Shown here in pieces: positions 12,391 to 12,619 of a stretch of DNA of 12,619 nt. The position numbers were made by a program, and so were the translations under genes. The stretch comes from an uncultured Eubacteriales bacterium. GTDB lineage: Bacteria; Bacillota; Clostridia; Oscillospirales; CAG-272. Location of the stretch: assembly GCA_900548735.1 (NCBI GenBank), contig URMC01000049.1:1-12619 (forward strand), written 5' to 3'. How positions within the stretch are numbered: position 1 is the first letter of the stretch; each line of letters starts with the position of its first letter. The notes beneath the pieces were generated by a model, which was not told the origin of the DNA, made no database searches, and saw only the letters and a list, made by a program, of their open reading frames with translations.

Positions 12391-12489
12391 CGTGCATCTT
12401 TTGCGCAGAAGCACCGCCGCCGCGCTTGACGTATGAAATACGCCTGCGCCCAGCGGCGGCACTTCTGCATCAAAATCTGCGCGTCACGG
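12388..12489. other. long imperfect palindrome directly after glgP
   Basis: GCAGAAG and CCGCCGC (12405-12411, 12414-12420) pair with GCGGCGG and CTTCTGC (12453-12459, 12462-12468) around a two-base mismatch. Outside this, TGACG-GCA and the TTTTG block also find partners near 12470-12489, and in the middle CGTAT-GAA-ATACG (12430-12442) pairs perfectly. The glgP stop codon forms the left end. There is no T-tract, so it may be a 3'-end stabiliser or weak terminator. Confidence 0.45.
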
Positions 12490-12619
12490 CATAGAGGGTG
12501 CGGGGGGCGCCGCGCTTGACGGATCAAATACGCCTGCGCCCGGCGGCGGCACTTCTGCATCAAAATCTGCGCGTCACGGCATAGAGGGTGCGGGGGGCGC
12601 CGCGCTTGACGGATCAAAT
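12421..12619. repeat. 90-bp tandem repeat, at least 2.2 units, cut by the window end
   Basis: Units 12421-12510 and 12511-12600 differ at three positions, and the third unit is identical to unit 2 for the 19 bases visible. The period of 90 is exact. The minus strand is open through the array and would encode a 30-residue Arg/Cys-rich repeat. It lacks a recognisable domain or a visible start region, and runs antisense into the glgP end, so I do not call it a gene. Confidence 0.9.

Noticed and set aside
12321..12617. 98-codon minus-strand frame with a 30-residue repeat
   Set aside because: It results from a 90-bp period in an open frame, overlaps the glgP end antisense, has no visible start region and no known domain; kept as an observation, not as a gene.

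Overview
The window looks like chromosomal DNA of a GC-rich member of the Bacillota, class Clostridia, most like the Oscillospiraceae/Ruminococcaceae gut lineages. The evidence is the paired glgC and glgD genes (a Bacillota arrangement), the gene order glgB-glgC-glgD-glgA-glgP, strong AGGAGG-type ribosome binding sites, an archaeal/fungal-type Asd, and hairpin-rich repeats between genes. The placement is inferred from gene content; no 16S or other marker is present.

Layout. Positions 44-610 (minus strand) encode a zinc N-acetylmuramoyl-L-alanine amidase without a signal peptide. It is divergent from rsmI (703-1587), a 16S rRNA 2'-O-methyltransferase. After a sigma-A-like promoter comes asd (1655-2731), aspartate-semialdehyde dehydrogenase. 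Positions 2732-3876 hold no convincing gene. Most of that stretch is a roughly 830-bp imperfect inverted repeat, whose arms carry two copies each of a ~100-bp hairpin-bearing unit. A related piece of the same unit lies at the very start of the window, where it supplies the terminator of the amidase gene. A promoter at 3750-3778 then leads into the glycogen operon glgB (3877-6060), glgC (6124-7305), glgD (7320-8453), glgA (8494-9930), glgP (9967-12390). The window ends inside a 90-bp tandem repeat that follows glgP.

How the genes work together. GlgC, with its catalytically degenerate partner GlgD, makes ADP-glucose from glucose-1-phosphate. GlgA polymerises it into alpha-1,4-glucan, GlgB adds alpha-1,6 branches, and GlgP returns glucose-1-phosphate from the polymer. 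The gaps between the five genes are 14 to 63 nt and none contains a convincing terminator, so one transcript is likely. No debranching enzyme or regulator is present in the window.

Most unusual points: GlgB carries a ~97-residue histone-H1-like Lys/Ala/Pro/Thr tail encoded by a 48-bp repeat. The asd-glgB spacer is a large inverted repeat in which hairpin stems differ in sequence between copies while staying paired. A 90-bp repeat (a multiple of three) follows glgP. I see no clear new defence or mobile system; the core genes are ordinary housekeeping and storage metabolism.
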